This document shows positions 10,681 through 21,645 of a stretch of DNA of 64,000 nucleotides, piece by piece (within the stretch, counting starts at the first letter, position 1; every line of letters begins with the position of its first letter). The translations under genes and the position numbers were made by a program. Source of the stretch: Odontocerum albicorne. Lineage: Eukaryota; Arthropoda; Insecta; Trichoptera; Odontoceridae. The stretch is taken from NCBI GenBank assembly GCA_949825065.1, contig OX463859.1, positions 19,371,177-19,435,176 on the forward strand. The letters run 5' to 3'. The notes under the pieces are model-generated. The model was not told where the DNA came from. It made no database searches and was given only the letters and a program-made list of their open reading frames with translations.

Positions 10681-11150
10681 ATTTATATTGAACAATAGTT
10701 ATTCTACGTAAATCTGCACAACTAAATAACCTTAAAGTGTCGACTCAAAATTTATATTGAACAATATTGAACAATTAGTAGTTATCTACGTAAATCTGCA
10801 CAACTAAACATTTATATTGAACAATAGTTATCTACGTAAATCTGCACAACTAAACATTTATATTGAACAATAGTTATCTACGTAAATCTGCACAACTAAA
10901 CAACCTTAAAGTGTAAAACAATTAAACAATAATTTATATTGAACAATAGTTATCTACGTAAATCTGCACAACTAAACAACCTTAAAGTGTAAAACAACTA
11001 AACAATCATTTATATTGAAAAATAGTTATCTACGTAAATCTGCACAACTACACAACCTTAAAGTGTAAAACAACTAAACAATCATTTATATTGAACAATA
11101 GTTATCTACGTAAATCTGCACAACTAAACAACCTTAAAGTGTCGACTCAA
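10681..11150. repeat. Minisatellite with variable unit, about 7 copies
   Basis: Each unit starts ATTTATATTGAACAATAGTT and contains ATCTACGTAAATCTGCACAA. Units start at 10681, 10750, 10810, 10856, 10932, 11008 and 11084, giving spacings of 69, 60, 46, 76, 76 and 76. The short units lack the CCTTAAAGTGTAAAACAACT part. The first and last copies both finish with GTGTCGACTCAAAA, while inner ones do not. Confidence 0.93.
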
Positions 11151-11324
11151 AAGGTACACGCCGTTCAAAGTTCTCTTCTCGAAGCTCAAATAAAACGAAA
11201 ACACAATTCCAGATGTTTGCAATTGAATTATAAGTTATTCCGCTTATATTTGCTGCCGCTTTGGATAGGGATGGGTGGAGGTGTTTGCAAATATTTGCCC
11301 AATTGTTTATTAATTTGCAACTCC

Positions 11325-11425
11325 TTTCAGTTTATCTTCTCTGGCCGGCTTGACACCCTAGGGATTCGCAAGGTTAACTATGACGTCATCTCACAACGTA
11401 GGAGATGCGATGATTTTGATAAACA
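11325..11425 (+). repeat. Dispersed repeat with TGACGTCA core, copy 1
   Basis: It shares an ordered series of blocks with 16150-16245: CTCTGGCC, TTGACACCCT or GTGACACCCT, GGGAT, CAAGG, TGACGTCAT, CGTAGG and GCG. The conserved TGACGTCA is a CRE-type palindrome. The class of repeat is unknown. A 140-codon open frame (11091-11513) crosses both the minisatellite and this block and is judged fortuitous. Confidence 0.6.
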
Positions 11426-13054
11426 AAATAGATTTATAAATATTTCATCTTATTTTAATAAACTGTCGGCGCGTGGTTTAAAATGTGTCTTTTATTTTTC
11501 AATAAATATTTAACGCATTATTTCAGGAAAGAACAAAATTTACCATGATATCAATAAAAAATTATCTTTGCCAAATTCTCTGAAACAATGAATATATTTA
11601 ATTAGACGTTTTATTATAAGTCTATCTACAATAACGTTAAAAACAAATAAATTTACTTAAATTGGTTTCCACTGTCCTGATAGAAACACATGAATCCTTT
11701 AATAATTAAAATTTGTTAATAGCAATTTGTTTACGACAGTTGTTCATCAATTATGAGCATGCAACAATTAGGTTCTTCCATGTCTGATTTATTGGACATT
11801 TTTAATGCATATATTGTTAAGTTCAGGAGGGTTGTTCTTCAGCAATTCCTCAATCTTAGGTTTTGGCTGGGAGACGGAGGCTGGTCATTCCGTTTTCATT
11901 TTATGTTTTTTGTTATTTAATTAACATTGAGTATTTATTTTTCTTTCAGTATTGCTATACAATCATGATATCATGCGACATTTGTGTTCTGAATTGTGCT
12001 GATTTTTAAAGTTCCTAATATTTTATATCGTATTTGATAAATGTTGATATGGTTTGTAGAGGACACTTAAGTGTCGTATATTTTCTCAATAAATAAAGAA
12101 ATAAAGGGAGACTTGCCAAAAAACATAAAACGGTTGATGGTCTTAGGATTTAAAATGCATTTGCAGTTCCGAGGCTAAATATATGTTTTTCGATTGCAGA
12201 TTGCAGTCTTATTTAACGATCATGTTCAATGTACCTGCCATTTAATTCATTGTTAATTATAATTGTTTTCAACGCTTTATTCACAAATGGAGGCCAGTCG
12301 TACATGAAATTAACTCATTCAACAAATTTCCCAATATCGATATTTTTCATATCTCATTGGATACATTGAGGATATAGCTATTTAATAAAACATTGTATAT
12401 ACTCGTAAAACTAAACCACTTCACTGAGAAGTATGAGTTGTCATTGATTTTATATCAGGTATTTAATTTTAATGGAAACCTTTACAAACAATAAAATAAA
12501 ATATGAAATGTTTTGTTCATTGGTAGCGAAATATTTTAAGAACACTTCTTTGGTTTATTTTAATATCGATCAAGAAAATAAATGGAACTGCTTTGGCATT
12601 ACTTGCTGGCCCGTGTTTTTGAGATCAGGCTGCTTTGGTAAGAATCACGTTGATATCTTATGCAACAGTTCTCAAATGTTTCGCTGATCCTTCTCGTGTT
12701 AACTTGCGAGCTTGTTTAGTTTATTGAGAGCTGCGTTTCTTGAGATGGCTTTCCAGATTATTGATCTTTTAGGAACAGTTGTCGTTTAGGGTTCAAGTCT
12801 TTATGAACAATTTAAATTCTTGTCACTTTAAGATACATTTAGACTACTTTGTGACTACATTTTATAATGAGTCTGAAAACAGCACTTGAAATGTACGGGA
12901 AATGATGTAATTTAATAATAATTTAGTAATGAAAAAGGAAATAGGCATGCAATTAGTGGATATCCTTGGTCCAAATTCCATTAAATTGTAAAGCGTTTTT
13001 AAAATTCCAAGTGAAATAAATGACACATTTGAGAACATATTAATTATATTTGTA
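11426..13054. other. Gene-free AT-rich stretch
   Basis: Nothing recognised. The open frames at 12472-12687 (plus) and 12862-13068 (minus) have no recognisable motif. Confidence 0.5.
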
Positions 13055-13150
13055 TTGATGACTTCCATGGTCTAGTCAATAAGACGTCTGTTTTTTGACA
13101 AGGATTTGTAAGGTTGATTCCCATTGGCACATAGATTAAAAAAACATTTC
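13055..13150 (+). repeat. tRNA-headed SINE relic
   Basis: CCATGGTCTAGTCAATAAGA is at the A-box position, GGTTGATTCCC at the B-box position, then TTGGCACATAGATTAAAAAA at the junction where better copies have TGGAATCCAGATTAAAA. Confidence 0.5.
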
Positions 13151-13213
13151 CAGTTCGGTTTCATTTAAGGCATCTTACTTTTATTTTTCGTTGGTTGAAA
13201 TATATTGTTATAT

Positions 13214-13321
13214 TGTAATTTATTTTTATCAAACACAGTTTATTCCACTTTTGTGTGACGGTATAACCCTACCGGTTTCAAGGCTTTCACCTCATCTTCA
13301 GGGGAGCGCAAACAAGACTAA
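13214..13321 (+). repeat. Left inverted arm of the PLE-derived element
   Basis: It contains GTTTATTCCACTTTTGTG and ACCGGTTTCAAGG and ends AACAAGACTA. It is complementary to 13823-13929. Read on the minus strand the arm holds CTGAAGA and GAAAC in hammerhead order. Confidence 0.9.
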
Positions 13322-13334
13322 ATTCCAAGTCACT

Positions 13335-13789
13335 CCAAGTCCAAGTCTATTCCAAGTCACATAAAGCCAGCTTTTTACATTAATTTTAATCTTCGGAAAC
13401 TCTTATTTAATGGGAAAGGCAAAAATGGAATACTTAGCAACAGTGGTGTGTATAAACTTTTATGTGCTGTCTATGATAATTTATATATAGGAAAGACAGG
13501 AAGATCTTTTGAAAATAGATTTTGTGAACACAAATCCGCCATAACAAATCCTTTAATTTATTCTGAAATGGCTTATCATTGTCACCAAAACCATACTTTT
13601 TCTATCGATGATGCCAAATTCTTACATATCAGTAGTAACGGAAATAAATTGGACAGATTAGAGGCCCTAGAAATTTTTAAGTCAGTACACCGATCCGAAC
13701 ATCTGTTGAACAGTTATTTCCCAAAAATCTCTCCGCTCTTGGCCGAAATTGTCCCATGCCTCCCTCACCCCTCAGCCCCCAACCGTTGA
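13335..13789 (+). CDS. GIY-YIG endonuclease domain of a Penelope-like element (no RT)
   Basis: An uninterrupted frame ends with TGA at 13787-13789. Its order is: linker with FYINFNLRKLLFNGKGKNG, then SGVYKLLCAVYDNLYIGKTG (the GVYK...YIGKTGR nuclease core), RSFENRFCEHKSAI (Arg and His positions of the family), SEMAYHCHQNHTFSIDDAKF, and DRLEALEIFKSVH (the C-terminal helix that carries the catalytic Glu). In PLEs this domain is fused behind RT and nicks the target. Here it stands alone between inverted arms with no ATG near the domain start, so expression as a separate protein is doubtful. It is nevertheless unbroken, unlike the other PLE copies in the window. Confidence 0.85.
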
Positions 13790-13822
13790 AGTGTGTATAT
13801 CGGTACCAGTTCGAACAGCATT

Positions 13823-13929
13823 TAGTCTTGTTTGCGCTCCCCTGAAGATGAGGTGAAAGCCTTGAAACCGGTAGGGTTATACCGTCACAAAAAAGTGGAA
13901 TAAACAGTGTTTGATAAAAATAAATTACA
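13823..13929 (-). repeat. Right inverted arm with hammerhead-like core
   Basis: Complement of the left arm. On the plus strand it contains CTGAAGA (13842-13848), then a possible stem GAGG/CCTT, GAAAC (13864-13868), GGT...ACC and GTC. These are the ordered core elements of a hammerhead ribozyme, but the sequences that should form stem I do not pair, so I regard it as a degraded or non-classical motif. Confidence 0.6.
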
Positions 13930-13989
13930 ATGTCTTTAAACCTCCGCAACGTTAATGCCTTAACTTTAAACAACATATTGTTATATGTT

Positions 13990-15410
13990 AATAACCCTGC
14001 TGGATTGTACTATATATAACAAAAGAGTAATAAAAAATAAACACCACCATTCAAAGGCCACTACTATTCAAGAACTGTTTCTCGTTAAACGTTATCTACT
14101 AGAAAGTAATGAAAACTTACAATGGAATCCATGGGGCGAAGGTTTCAGCATAGTTGTTTAATTATCTTTAAAATTGCATTTCAAAATAGTAATTAAAATA
14201 TTGTACAATGGTGCTTTTTCATCGTTAGAAATCGCTTAAAGAGCGCATTGTGCTTAATTTATGAAATGAGTGCTTTAATAACTGCCATCACGTAAATTAA
14301 GATAAATTCTTATTTATTCAAAATCTCAATCGAGGTAGATAAAAAGAACAAATCTCCATATTATTTTACACTTTCGTTGTAAATAGTACAACCTAGTGAG
14401 TTGATTGTTATGTGACAATATTTTCCAACCAATAAGAAAGACGTTAAAGGGATCTTAAATAAAATACAGAATTTATCCTTTTATTTAATCCGTTTTCTAA
14501 CGATAATAAGTTAACCCGCAATCTCCGGGTTGAGAAATATGAGTCTTTTCGGAGTTTGTCATCCTTAAAATTTTTAAAACACCGGGATAATCAACATGAC
14601 CAACAAGCTATATCGCTATTGAAGTAGACAGAAATAACACATCTTCACTTTATTCTATTTAGGCACACATATAGACGTAACAATGTCGTTTGCGACACAT
14701 CCATGCACCTTATAATACATACTCATCTAGTATACAGGTTTTTAAATATTTTTTTTTTCAAATTTCATTAATTTGATCGCGCCAAGTTTTTCTATGTCTT
14801 CCCAAACTTCTTATAAAGAAGGAATTATAAGGTAAGCAATTGTTTGATTACATTAATAATAAGAAAAATAATTAAATGATTAAAGGTCTAAATAAAATAA
14901 AATGACAACAAGAAGAAAAATACTTATGCTTTCCTATGAAGTGACTCCGTTTTACCTTCAAAGTTTATTAAGGAATTAAATCATGTAATAATCCACCGAG
15001 ATATGGAAAATATCAATATCTGAAACTCAATCAACAAGGTCATTCCGTCTACGAGTGTTGACGTTCTCAACTCATTTCGCGAATACGGAACCGAACACAA
15101 TCTTAATTCACTTAATCGTTCGGTACGTTAAAGGGTGTTTTTATTATTTCTGTCAGCAATTTATATTCGTACTCGTATAAATAGGTGCGTAGATCATTTC
15201 TAAAAATGATGTATATACTTTAGTTGTAAGAAAAAATTGAGATGGTTTAGAAATAATGAGAGACAAAAGTCGTCAATCACTTACAAGACATTTTTTTAGA
15301 TTGAAACGAATGGTGAGTGAGAAGAACATAGACAGAAAAAAATGAAATAAATAAGAAACAAAGAAGAGCGTGTATAACTTGGTAAAAACTATGTGCATAG
15401 ACAAGATGTT
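13990..15410. other. Gene-free AT-rich stretch
   Basis: Only a weak minus-strand SINE-head relic near 14510-14575 (CCGCAATCTCCGGGTTGAGA) is seen. Nothing else recognised. Confidence 0.45.
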
Positions 15411-15505
15411 CGGCCTCTGTGGCGTAGTTAGTAAAAATGTCTGTCTCACAACCCGGGGATTACGTATTCAATTCCTGTTTATATTCATTTTATTTTTCAG
15501 TTAAC
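15411..15505 (+). repeat. tRNA-headed SINE relic
   Basis: CTGTGGCGTAGTTAGTAAAA is at the A-box position, CAACCCGGGGATTACG follows, then a damaged B-box ATTCAATTCC. Head only. Confidence 0.5.
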
Positions 15506-15592
15506 ATGTTTCCGGTTGATTTTAAGAGATTTCCTCATGGATATATTCTCGCCAGGTTATACGGTATGCAACACAAATGTAAGATCATTTCT

Positions 15593-16050
15593 AGAAACAT
15601 GTTGAGTAAGATGAAGAAGAGCACTCTGATATGGTTTGGGCATGTAGAACGAATGAATGAAAAAAGACAAATAAAAGAAATATTAAGTGCAAATGTTAGT
15701 GAAAGAAGTGGTAGAGAAAGATCAAGGAAAATATGGTGTCAAGTGAATGAAGTTTTGAATAAAGGTAATGTAAATATTGTAATTTATTTTTAACAAACAC
15801 TGTTTATTCCACAAAAAAAAAGTGGAATAAACAGTGTTTGTTAAAAATAAATTACAATGTCTTTAAACCTCCACAACGTTAATGCCTTAACTATAAACAA
15901 CGTAATGTAAATATTCAGAGAAATCGTATGAGTTCTTTGAGAAAGTTTATGGATATGGAAGAGACGAAAAATGTGCGACGAGATAGGAAAGTATATCGCT
16001 TTATCCTCTCTGCCTACCTCGACAGAGAAATGGGGTAATAGTATGTATGT
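15593..16050 (+). pseudogene. LINE 3' terminal fragment (WFGHVERMN family), interrupted
   Basis: The translation gives KKSTLIWFGHVERMNEKRQI, then a basic GRERSRKIW segment, then VNEVLNKGNV, a characteristic C-terminal end of arthropod RT-endonuclease polyproteins. After the insertion at 15779-15901 the reading resumes and ends in a TCTCTGCCTACCTCGACAGA block (the usual SAYP-type terminus). It is one of at least eleven copies of this tail in the window. Too short and broken to be functional. Confidence 0.82.
15779..15901 (+). mobile_element. 123-bp miniature PLE relative with 14-bp TSD
   Basis: It is flanked by GTAATGTAAATATT at 15765-15778 and 15902-15915. It holds the outer part of the arms of the 13214 element back to back, as a 34-bp inverted repeat around a 9-A spacer, followed by the same outer tail (CTTTAAACCTCCACAACGTT). 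All coding and inner arm sequence is missing. It interrupts a LINE tail and so is younger than it. Confidence 0.9.
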
Positions 16051-16149
16051 ATCTAGAAAATGACTCATCACCACATTTAATTTGGTTTCCTGTGTTTTCG
16101 ACAAAATGGTCTAGTTCCATTTCTTATTTAATGATTTGCAATTCTGCTC

Positions 16150-16245
16150 AATTGAGCAACTCTGGCCTACGTGACACCCTCGGGATCGTCAAGGACAGGA
16201 GTGACGTCATAATATAGCGTAGGGGTAGCGCTGAATTTTTCTCAG
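16150..16245 (+). repeat. Dispersed repeat with TGACGTCA core, copy 2
   Basis: Shares ACTCTGGCC, GTGACACCCTCGGGATCG, CAAGG, GTGACGTCAT and GCGTAGGGG with 11325-11425. Unknown class. Confidence 0.6.
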
Positions 16246-16574
16246 CCAAAAACTGAATTTTTATGCAGTGTGAAACTATTTTTAGGTGATATTTTTGGGG
16301 TGGGTGTGACTTTTTTTTTACCCAAAGGAATTTGAAAGGTCGTATTTCGAAAATAAAGGATCAATGACTTCTTTTATAAAATTGTGTATATATTTTTTTG
16401 TATATTTGTTTTTTTATATCTCGAATATTTTTTACGTTTGCTTTGATAAATAAGATACAAAATACCAAGTATCGTGTTTTTTTAGAAACTTATGTTGCTA
16501 TTAATATGTCGACTTTTAAAGCATATAAACACATACAAACCAAACCGTTTATAAGTTTGAAAATATAAACATTC

Positions 16575-16860
16575 ATATCACTATGCTATTCCTCTGTCGG
16601 GGTAGGCAGAGAGTGCCAGACTTTAATTGCGACACACACCTCTTCCCTCTTTTAAATCCACACATCTTCTCATATAATCCTCACGTTTCCACGGACTTTT
16701 TAAATTTACTTCTTTCAAAATTTTATAATTAGGTCCAACCATACTTTCCTTGGTCATTCTCTACCACGCCTTCCCCTCAGATTGGCACAATATATTTTTA
16801 TTGTTAGTCTTTCGTCATTCAATTGTTCAGCATGTCCAAACCGTCGCCGAGAACTCTTTA
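16575..16860 (-). pseudogene. LINE 3' terminal fragment (GHVERMN family)
   Basis: On the minus strand it reads RFGHAEQLNDERLTIKIYCA, then NLRGRRGRE and PRKVWLD after a stop, and ends in LPTPTEE-type sequence with the CTCTCTGCCTACCCCGACAG block near 16600. Stops and frameshifts are present. Confidence 0.78.
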
Positions 16861-17508
16861 TCAACTCACGTTCTGAAAAATTTACTATGATATAAAAGTG
16901 CAACTTAATGTTTAATTTTGATAATAAATAAACAAATACGAATGAACTGTACACCCATGATTACCAGTTTCTCTATGATATCACTGCCTTTTATAAAATA
17001 TTTGCAACAATATAATACTATATATATAAATAAATATAAACTTTTTTGCGCTGTTTGCAAGGATTTAAGTGTCAAATATTTTTCGGCAAACAATCCAATT
17101 ATATTCTATTTGAAGTTTCCTGTGTACTGCTGACAGCTTCAATAGCAAATAATGCTGCTTGCTCGGCAAAAGATCAAAAACTATTGTAACAATTTCTCGT
17201 TATACCGAAAATTTCGACCGAAAATAAGTGATTGAAAACAGTTGTATTCTGATCATTTCTAGATATTTAATGATTTGACTAAAATATATATTTTTCAAGA
17301 AAAAGTTGTCTTCCCAATCTTGTTATTTCTTTGTTTTCTTTAAAATTGATACAAGGTTATCTCAATTATATAAAATAATAAGAAAAACATGACTAAAAAT
17401 CTTAATATTAACTGAAACAATGCTACTCAAGCTTTACTGTTAAATTTCTCAGTTGTGCCTACAAAGTTTACTACGCCAGTTAATCTTCAATGTATCTTCC
17501 AAGATATT

Positions 17509-18010
17509 TTAGCGGAATGCTTTACTGGTACGTCGTGATGATTATGATTGTTGTTTGGTATTTAAATAAAATACGTCGATTAGGAATGCGGAAAGTGAGA
17601 GTGGACAATCAATGAATAGTAAACAGCAATGAATGGTCAAGTGAATAATAATAAGTGATCTTTATTTATCGATAAGTAGGTTTCAGTTTCAGAACGACGA
17701 CAATACAACTTTCACATACAATTTCAGAACGACGCGCGTGAATGCGTCCGCAATATATTTTTATCTCACTCCTGTGCGTGCAGAGGTGGTCGCAGACGTT
17801 GCTAATAATATAGTGGGTAGAATATTTATTGGCGAAACGGCAAGACGGCGTGATGTGTTCTCTTTCTACTGTGGAATGTGTCGTAAATAGTATTTGCGGG
17901 TACACAATATTAATGTTCTGGTATGCGACCTTTGGGTATGTCCGAAGGTTGGTTCGTCGGTCATTGACCGTGCGTGTTGACAATATTCAGGGACGACGGT
18001 ATTCTTTACA
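17509..18010 (-). mobile_element. Solo LTR of the gypsy-like element family
   Basis: In minus orientation it begins TGTAAAGAATACCGTCGTCC and ends ATTCCGCTAA, matching the LTRs at 32058 and 33430 (TGTAGGGAATACCGTCGTCC ... CCGCTAA) with many substitutions. The flanks share ATAT (17504-17507 and 18011-18014). No internal sequence remains, consistent with LTR-LTR recombination. It lacks the 102-bp extension present in the younger LTRs. Open frames in this stretch are fortuitous. Confidence 0.85.
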
Positions 18011-18164
18011 ATATGAAAGATATTGGTATCCGATATGTTATTCAATAAGTTTATTCCGTATGCGAGTGGAGACGCTCTTAATAAATAAATTCATGAATAT
18101 GGCACTGAAAAGAATAAAAATTTACAATTATACAATTATCACCTTTTATTTTTCGTTTTCTTAG

Positions 18165-18835
18165 TTTGATTCCTAAGGTTAATACGTATAATCACCCGAT
18201 AAATCTGTTGAGGTAAGTAGAGAGAAAATATCTCAACACTTTCCTTTTTCCACAAATAGTCTTAGCCTAATCTTTACTCACACGTGCTCATCATCTGTTC
18301 CTCATATTTTTCCCTCAGTCAAAATTTCTTCAACAATATCCTTGGAATTAGGATTTTTGCATAAAATATTTCTTGTTTTTCCTTGCCGTTCGCGATTGTT
18401 TTTAAGCCAATAAATTCTTCTTCAGATCAACGTGTGCATTCTACCATCCTTTGCATAATCAATATACGATACTTTTGATATTCCACCGTGTGGCAAAATC
18501 TATCTAGCTTCTGTTTATATAAATGAAGTCCAAATTTGTGAATATCTATAAAAAAGAGAATAAAAATAAAACACTTAACTGTTACATCAATTCTTGTAGG
18601 TGGTGTTTCAACACATAATCTCTTATATGGTGTCCAATGGTTGGCTCCAACTTGAAGTGAAGTAGGGGAAAACTGGTGGAGGCTTTTATCCCTGATAGCT
18701 TACCTTTTTTTCCGCTTTTCAGGGATCTGTTCATATACTCGTAGATGTTACCATGCACAATGCTCCTCTTGACGGCTTGCTTCATTGATGGGATGTTCTT
18801 GAGGAGGAATTCTGTAGCGACCACCGTCCAATTGT
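18165..18835. other. AT-rich stretch without assigned features
   Basis: Includes a minus open frame at 18582-18857 with no motif I recognise; its upper end overlaps the start of the LINE fragment. Not called. Confidence 0.4.
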
Positions 18836-18839
18836 GTTT

Positions 18840-19550
18840 GAGTCGCGGCATCTTCACTGCAGCTCTAGCCTGAAATCTTCTCTTCTGTATTATTCCTTCA
18901 ATACAATATATCGCGATTGGCGTGCATTCGATGTCGATTTAAGTGACTCCGTAGGCACTATTTTTATACAAAATCTACCCGTGGTGGCATTTGCTACTAT
19001 GGTCAGCGCTGCCTTTATTCGTAGCGCTGAAATAAATGTAGGTAAGAATCAACCATGCGCTGACTTAAAAATACCTGGTGGCACCATGACCTACAAAATC
19101 TAAATGATCTTTTTAAAGACAGCGATTGATACTTGCAGTTGAAAATTCTGTCTCGAATTCTTCATTTGACGCCAAACTTGCCACATTTTACCGCTGACGA
19201 GATCAAAACCATTATTGATGATCTTGATGACAACAAATCTCCAGGGATAGGGTGCATTGCTGCTCTTCTGATTAAAAAGTACTGGAACCTAGCCGACGTA
19301 TCCTTAACCGATTTATACAAGTGCTTGTCGGGTAGTATTTTCCCTGAGTGCTGGAAGGCAGGTCTGTTGATTTTTATTCCAAAGCATGGCGATAAACCCA
19401 AAACAGATCCTTAGGTCTATGGGCCAATAACTCCTCTTACTTGTTTGCAAAATCTTGGGAAAACTCATCTGTGATAGGCTTAATTCTCATTTTGAACAGA
19501 ACTGCCTATTTTCCCCTTTACAATTTAGATTTAGAAGAGGAGTGCGACGA
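18840..19550 (+). pseudogene. Non-LTR retrotransposon RT N-terminal fragment (R1/Jockey-like)
   Basis: The sequence covers the linker between endonuclease and RT, then RT fingers: FDVDLSDSVGTIF, GKNQPCADLKIP, a frameshifted TWWHHDLQNLNDLFK (the W-W-x-x-x-L linker motif), FTADEIKTIIDDLDDNKSPG (the N-K-x-P-G box), LIKKYWNLADVSLTDLYKCL, FPECWKAGLLIFIPKHGDKP, a stop at 19413, then GPITPLTCLQNLGKTHL and, after a shift, LICDRLNSHFEQNCLFSPLQ and FRFRRG. The catalytic YADD part is absent. The style is that of R1- or Jockey-group RTs. Broken by at least two frameshifts and a stop. Confidence 0.85.
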
Positions 19551-20945
19551 TGCCATTCGCCACCTTCAACGGTACGTGGTGGATTCTCAGTAGGAGTCAG
19601 CCCGCAAGTATAGGTGACGTCCGCTTTTACCCCTTGTCAGGGATGAACCCTTACGCGATTTTTAAAACCGACCCAGTTGTCAACTTAGCAACATCGTTGG
19701 TCGTCCTCCACCATAGGAAGAAAGACATTTAAATAATTTCCTTGCATCAGGGCACGCCTCGACTCTCCATGTTTACAACTAAACATTGAATACCCAATTT
19801 CTATCTGGCTATGGGAGCTTGAATGGCCAACTTTTTAGTTTCAATCTTGTCTCTTCGCCCTGTTGTAATTTTTGCGGTCATCTAGATCGATCCGCAAAGC
19901 AAGGGCTGTGGAACTGCGATGAAAACCGAGTATTTTTTTACTGAAGGGAACTCCACTTAACTTTACGCCGGTTCACATTTTAACCGATTGGCTACTCCAA
20001 TCTAGTAGCGTCAAATGATAGTTTTGTTGCATTTGAAATTTTATGAAAAAGTACTGGAAACTTTCACATCCGTGATGTTGGACCATAAGTCCGTAGTCAC
20101 TACTATTTTTTTCACACTCTTTCAGGTATGTCATCATCGGAGAAGGTGCGTGTCCCTTTGGGCAGTTCCTTCTTCGTCACTATGTGACATCTTGTTCATA
20201 AAAAAAATAAAGAAGATTTTGATCTTCTTGTGTAGATTGCACTGGATGGGAACTTATTTGTCTCCCATAACAGCGTGGGTGGAGGTGAGATCGAACTGAA
20301 CTAATAAATCAACTCATCTGAGCAAGACATAGGTTTGCTTTAAATGCCCATATTGTTATACCAAAATATATCGTTGAAATGAAAAATAAAGTTTTAGGCA
20401 TAGTTTTATTCAGTCAAGCTTATGGTTTATCTTTTTTAATAGTGTTTTTTTAATCAATGTTAACAGTGTCCAAAGAAATAAATTGGGTCGAAAAAAATAT
20501 TTTAAAACACATTTTGATTTTTTAACTGTCTTTAAAAATATTACTCGTTAAAAACATTTAAACAACTAAATAAAAACGCTCATTTGTAAAAAAGTTACAC
20601 CTGAATAATTGTTACTTTGAAAGCAAAAAATTATATATCTATATCTTTTTACACTTTACCAATTCAAGTGGTCTGAGATTTATCCAGACCGTTTGTTCTT
20701 TGAAATTTCCCTGAGAGAGTTTTCTCAAGACACTTCATGTTAAGAGCTGCCTCTCGCTTACCACAAGATTCGTTTTATTCAGACAGTCTTTTAGATTTAG
20801 TGCCTTTTAACGATACCACTCTTAAACGCGTTTGTCACAATTTTCAGAAGATCTGTAATGAAGAAAAAAAATATTCGTTTGGTATACTTCGTTTGATTTC
20901 CTAAAAGGGGTGAGATTGCGCTGACCAGGATACTTGAGGTGTATA
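19551..20945. other. Gene-free stretch after the RT fragment
   Basis: Open frames at 19550-19732 and 20015-20299 do not continue any recognised domain. Nothing else identified. Confidence 0.45.
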
Positions 20946-20948
20946 GAG

Positions 20949-21645
20949 CAGGGATGAGCAACATGGTGTGTGATTTTACTATATCTTATTACGCGCATGC
21001 ATTTGTTAACGCAGTCGGTACCACTTGTTAACGCAGTCGTAACACGTTAACGCACTTGTTAACGCAGTCGTTTGGTTTACCTCCCGTTATTTCTCCTGGT
21101 GAACATACAATTTAATATTTGAGTTCACCATCTAGCATGTCACAAAATCGATAGGAATAAAGCGCTTCAGCTTCTAAAGTGTGGTGAAAAAACGGTACAT
21201 TCCTTTTTTGGGAATTTTAAGACCCTTTTAATTCAAATGATGAATTCGAAAAAATCAAAAACTATTTTCACAAAGAATAGGAGCCCGCTTACTTTTTACA
21301 ATGGTGAAAGAAAAATGTTGTTGCTTAATATGTCATTTCTCTGTTGCCATCACTAAGAAAGGTAATTTAAATGTATCTCTCCACAGTAAATATCAGTCGC
21401 AATATCCGTCAAACAGTGATTTAAGAAGAAGTAAAATTAAAAAATTCAAATCAATGTTATTAACACAGAAAAATGTGTTTAAAACATATATTTTAAAATA
21501 ACTTGCAGTGACTACTGCATCATTCAAAGACAGCTATTTTTAAGCAAAAAAATTAAGTCTTTTTCTAATGTAGAAATTATAAAGGAAGTTTTCTTGGAAA
21601 TAACAAACAAGTTTGCCACATCTGGTATGATGGTCGAGTATCGAC
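20949..21645 (+). mobile_element. hAT transposon 5' portion
   Basis: It begins with a hAT-like end CAGGGATGAGCAAC at 20949, has short repeats TTGTTAACGCAGTCG (three copies, 21004-21075), then an N-terminal hAT transposase piece. I could not find a matching right end or an 8-bp duplication, so the boundary is tentative. It is a different family from the hAT at 5682. Confidence 0.6.
21275..21640 (+). pseudogene. hAT transposase N-terminal fragment (zinc-finger region)
   Basis: The frame 21301-21501 reads KEKCCCLICHFSVAITKKGN, then LNVSLHSKYQSQYPSNSDL, then RRSKIKKFKSML. This resembles the CLxC...H...H zinc finger at the start of GTF2IRD2/ZBED-like hAT transposases. Just upstream another frame gives EPAYFLQW, and just downstream VKSFSNVEIIKEVFLEITNK continues the domain. 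It is broken by shifts and stops; the catalytic core is missing. Confidence 0.75.

Larger units (their letters stand above)
13214..13974 (+). mobile_element. Short Penelope-like element with inverted arms and 12-bp TSD
   Basis: A 761-bp insertion is flanked by ATATTGTTATAT at 13202-13213 and 13975-13986, an exact 12-bp duplication. It has an inverted repeat of about 108 bp (13214-13321 and 13823-13929), an open frame for a GIY-YIG domain between the arms, and a 3' tail of about 45 bp outside the right arm. Inverted terminal arms fit the unusual LTR-like ends of PLEs. There is no reverse transcriptase, so mobility would need help in trans. Confidence 0.88.

Noticed and set aside
11091..11513. 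140-codon plus-strand gene
   Set aside because: It starts inside a minisatellite unit and runs over a dispersed repeat; no conserved pattern.
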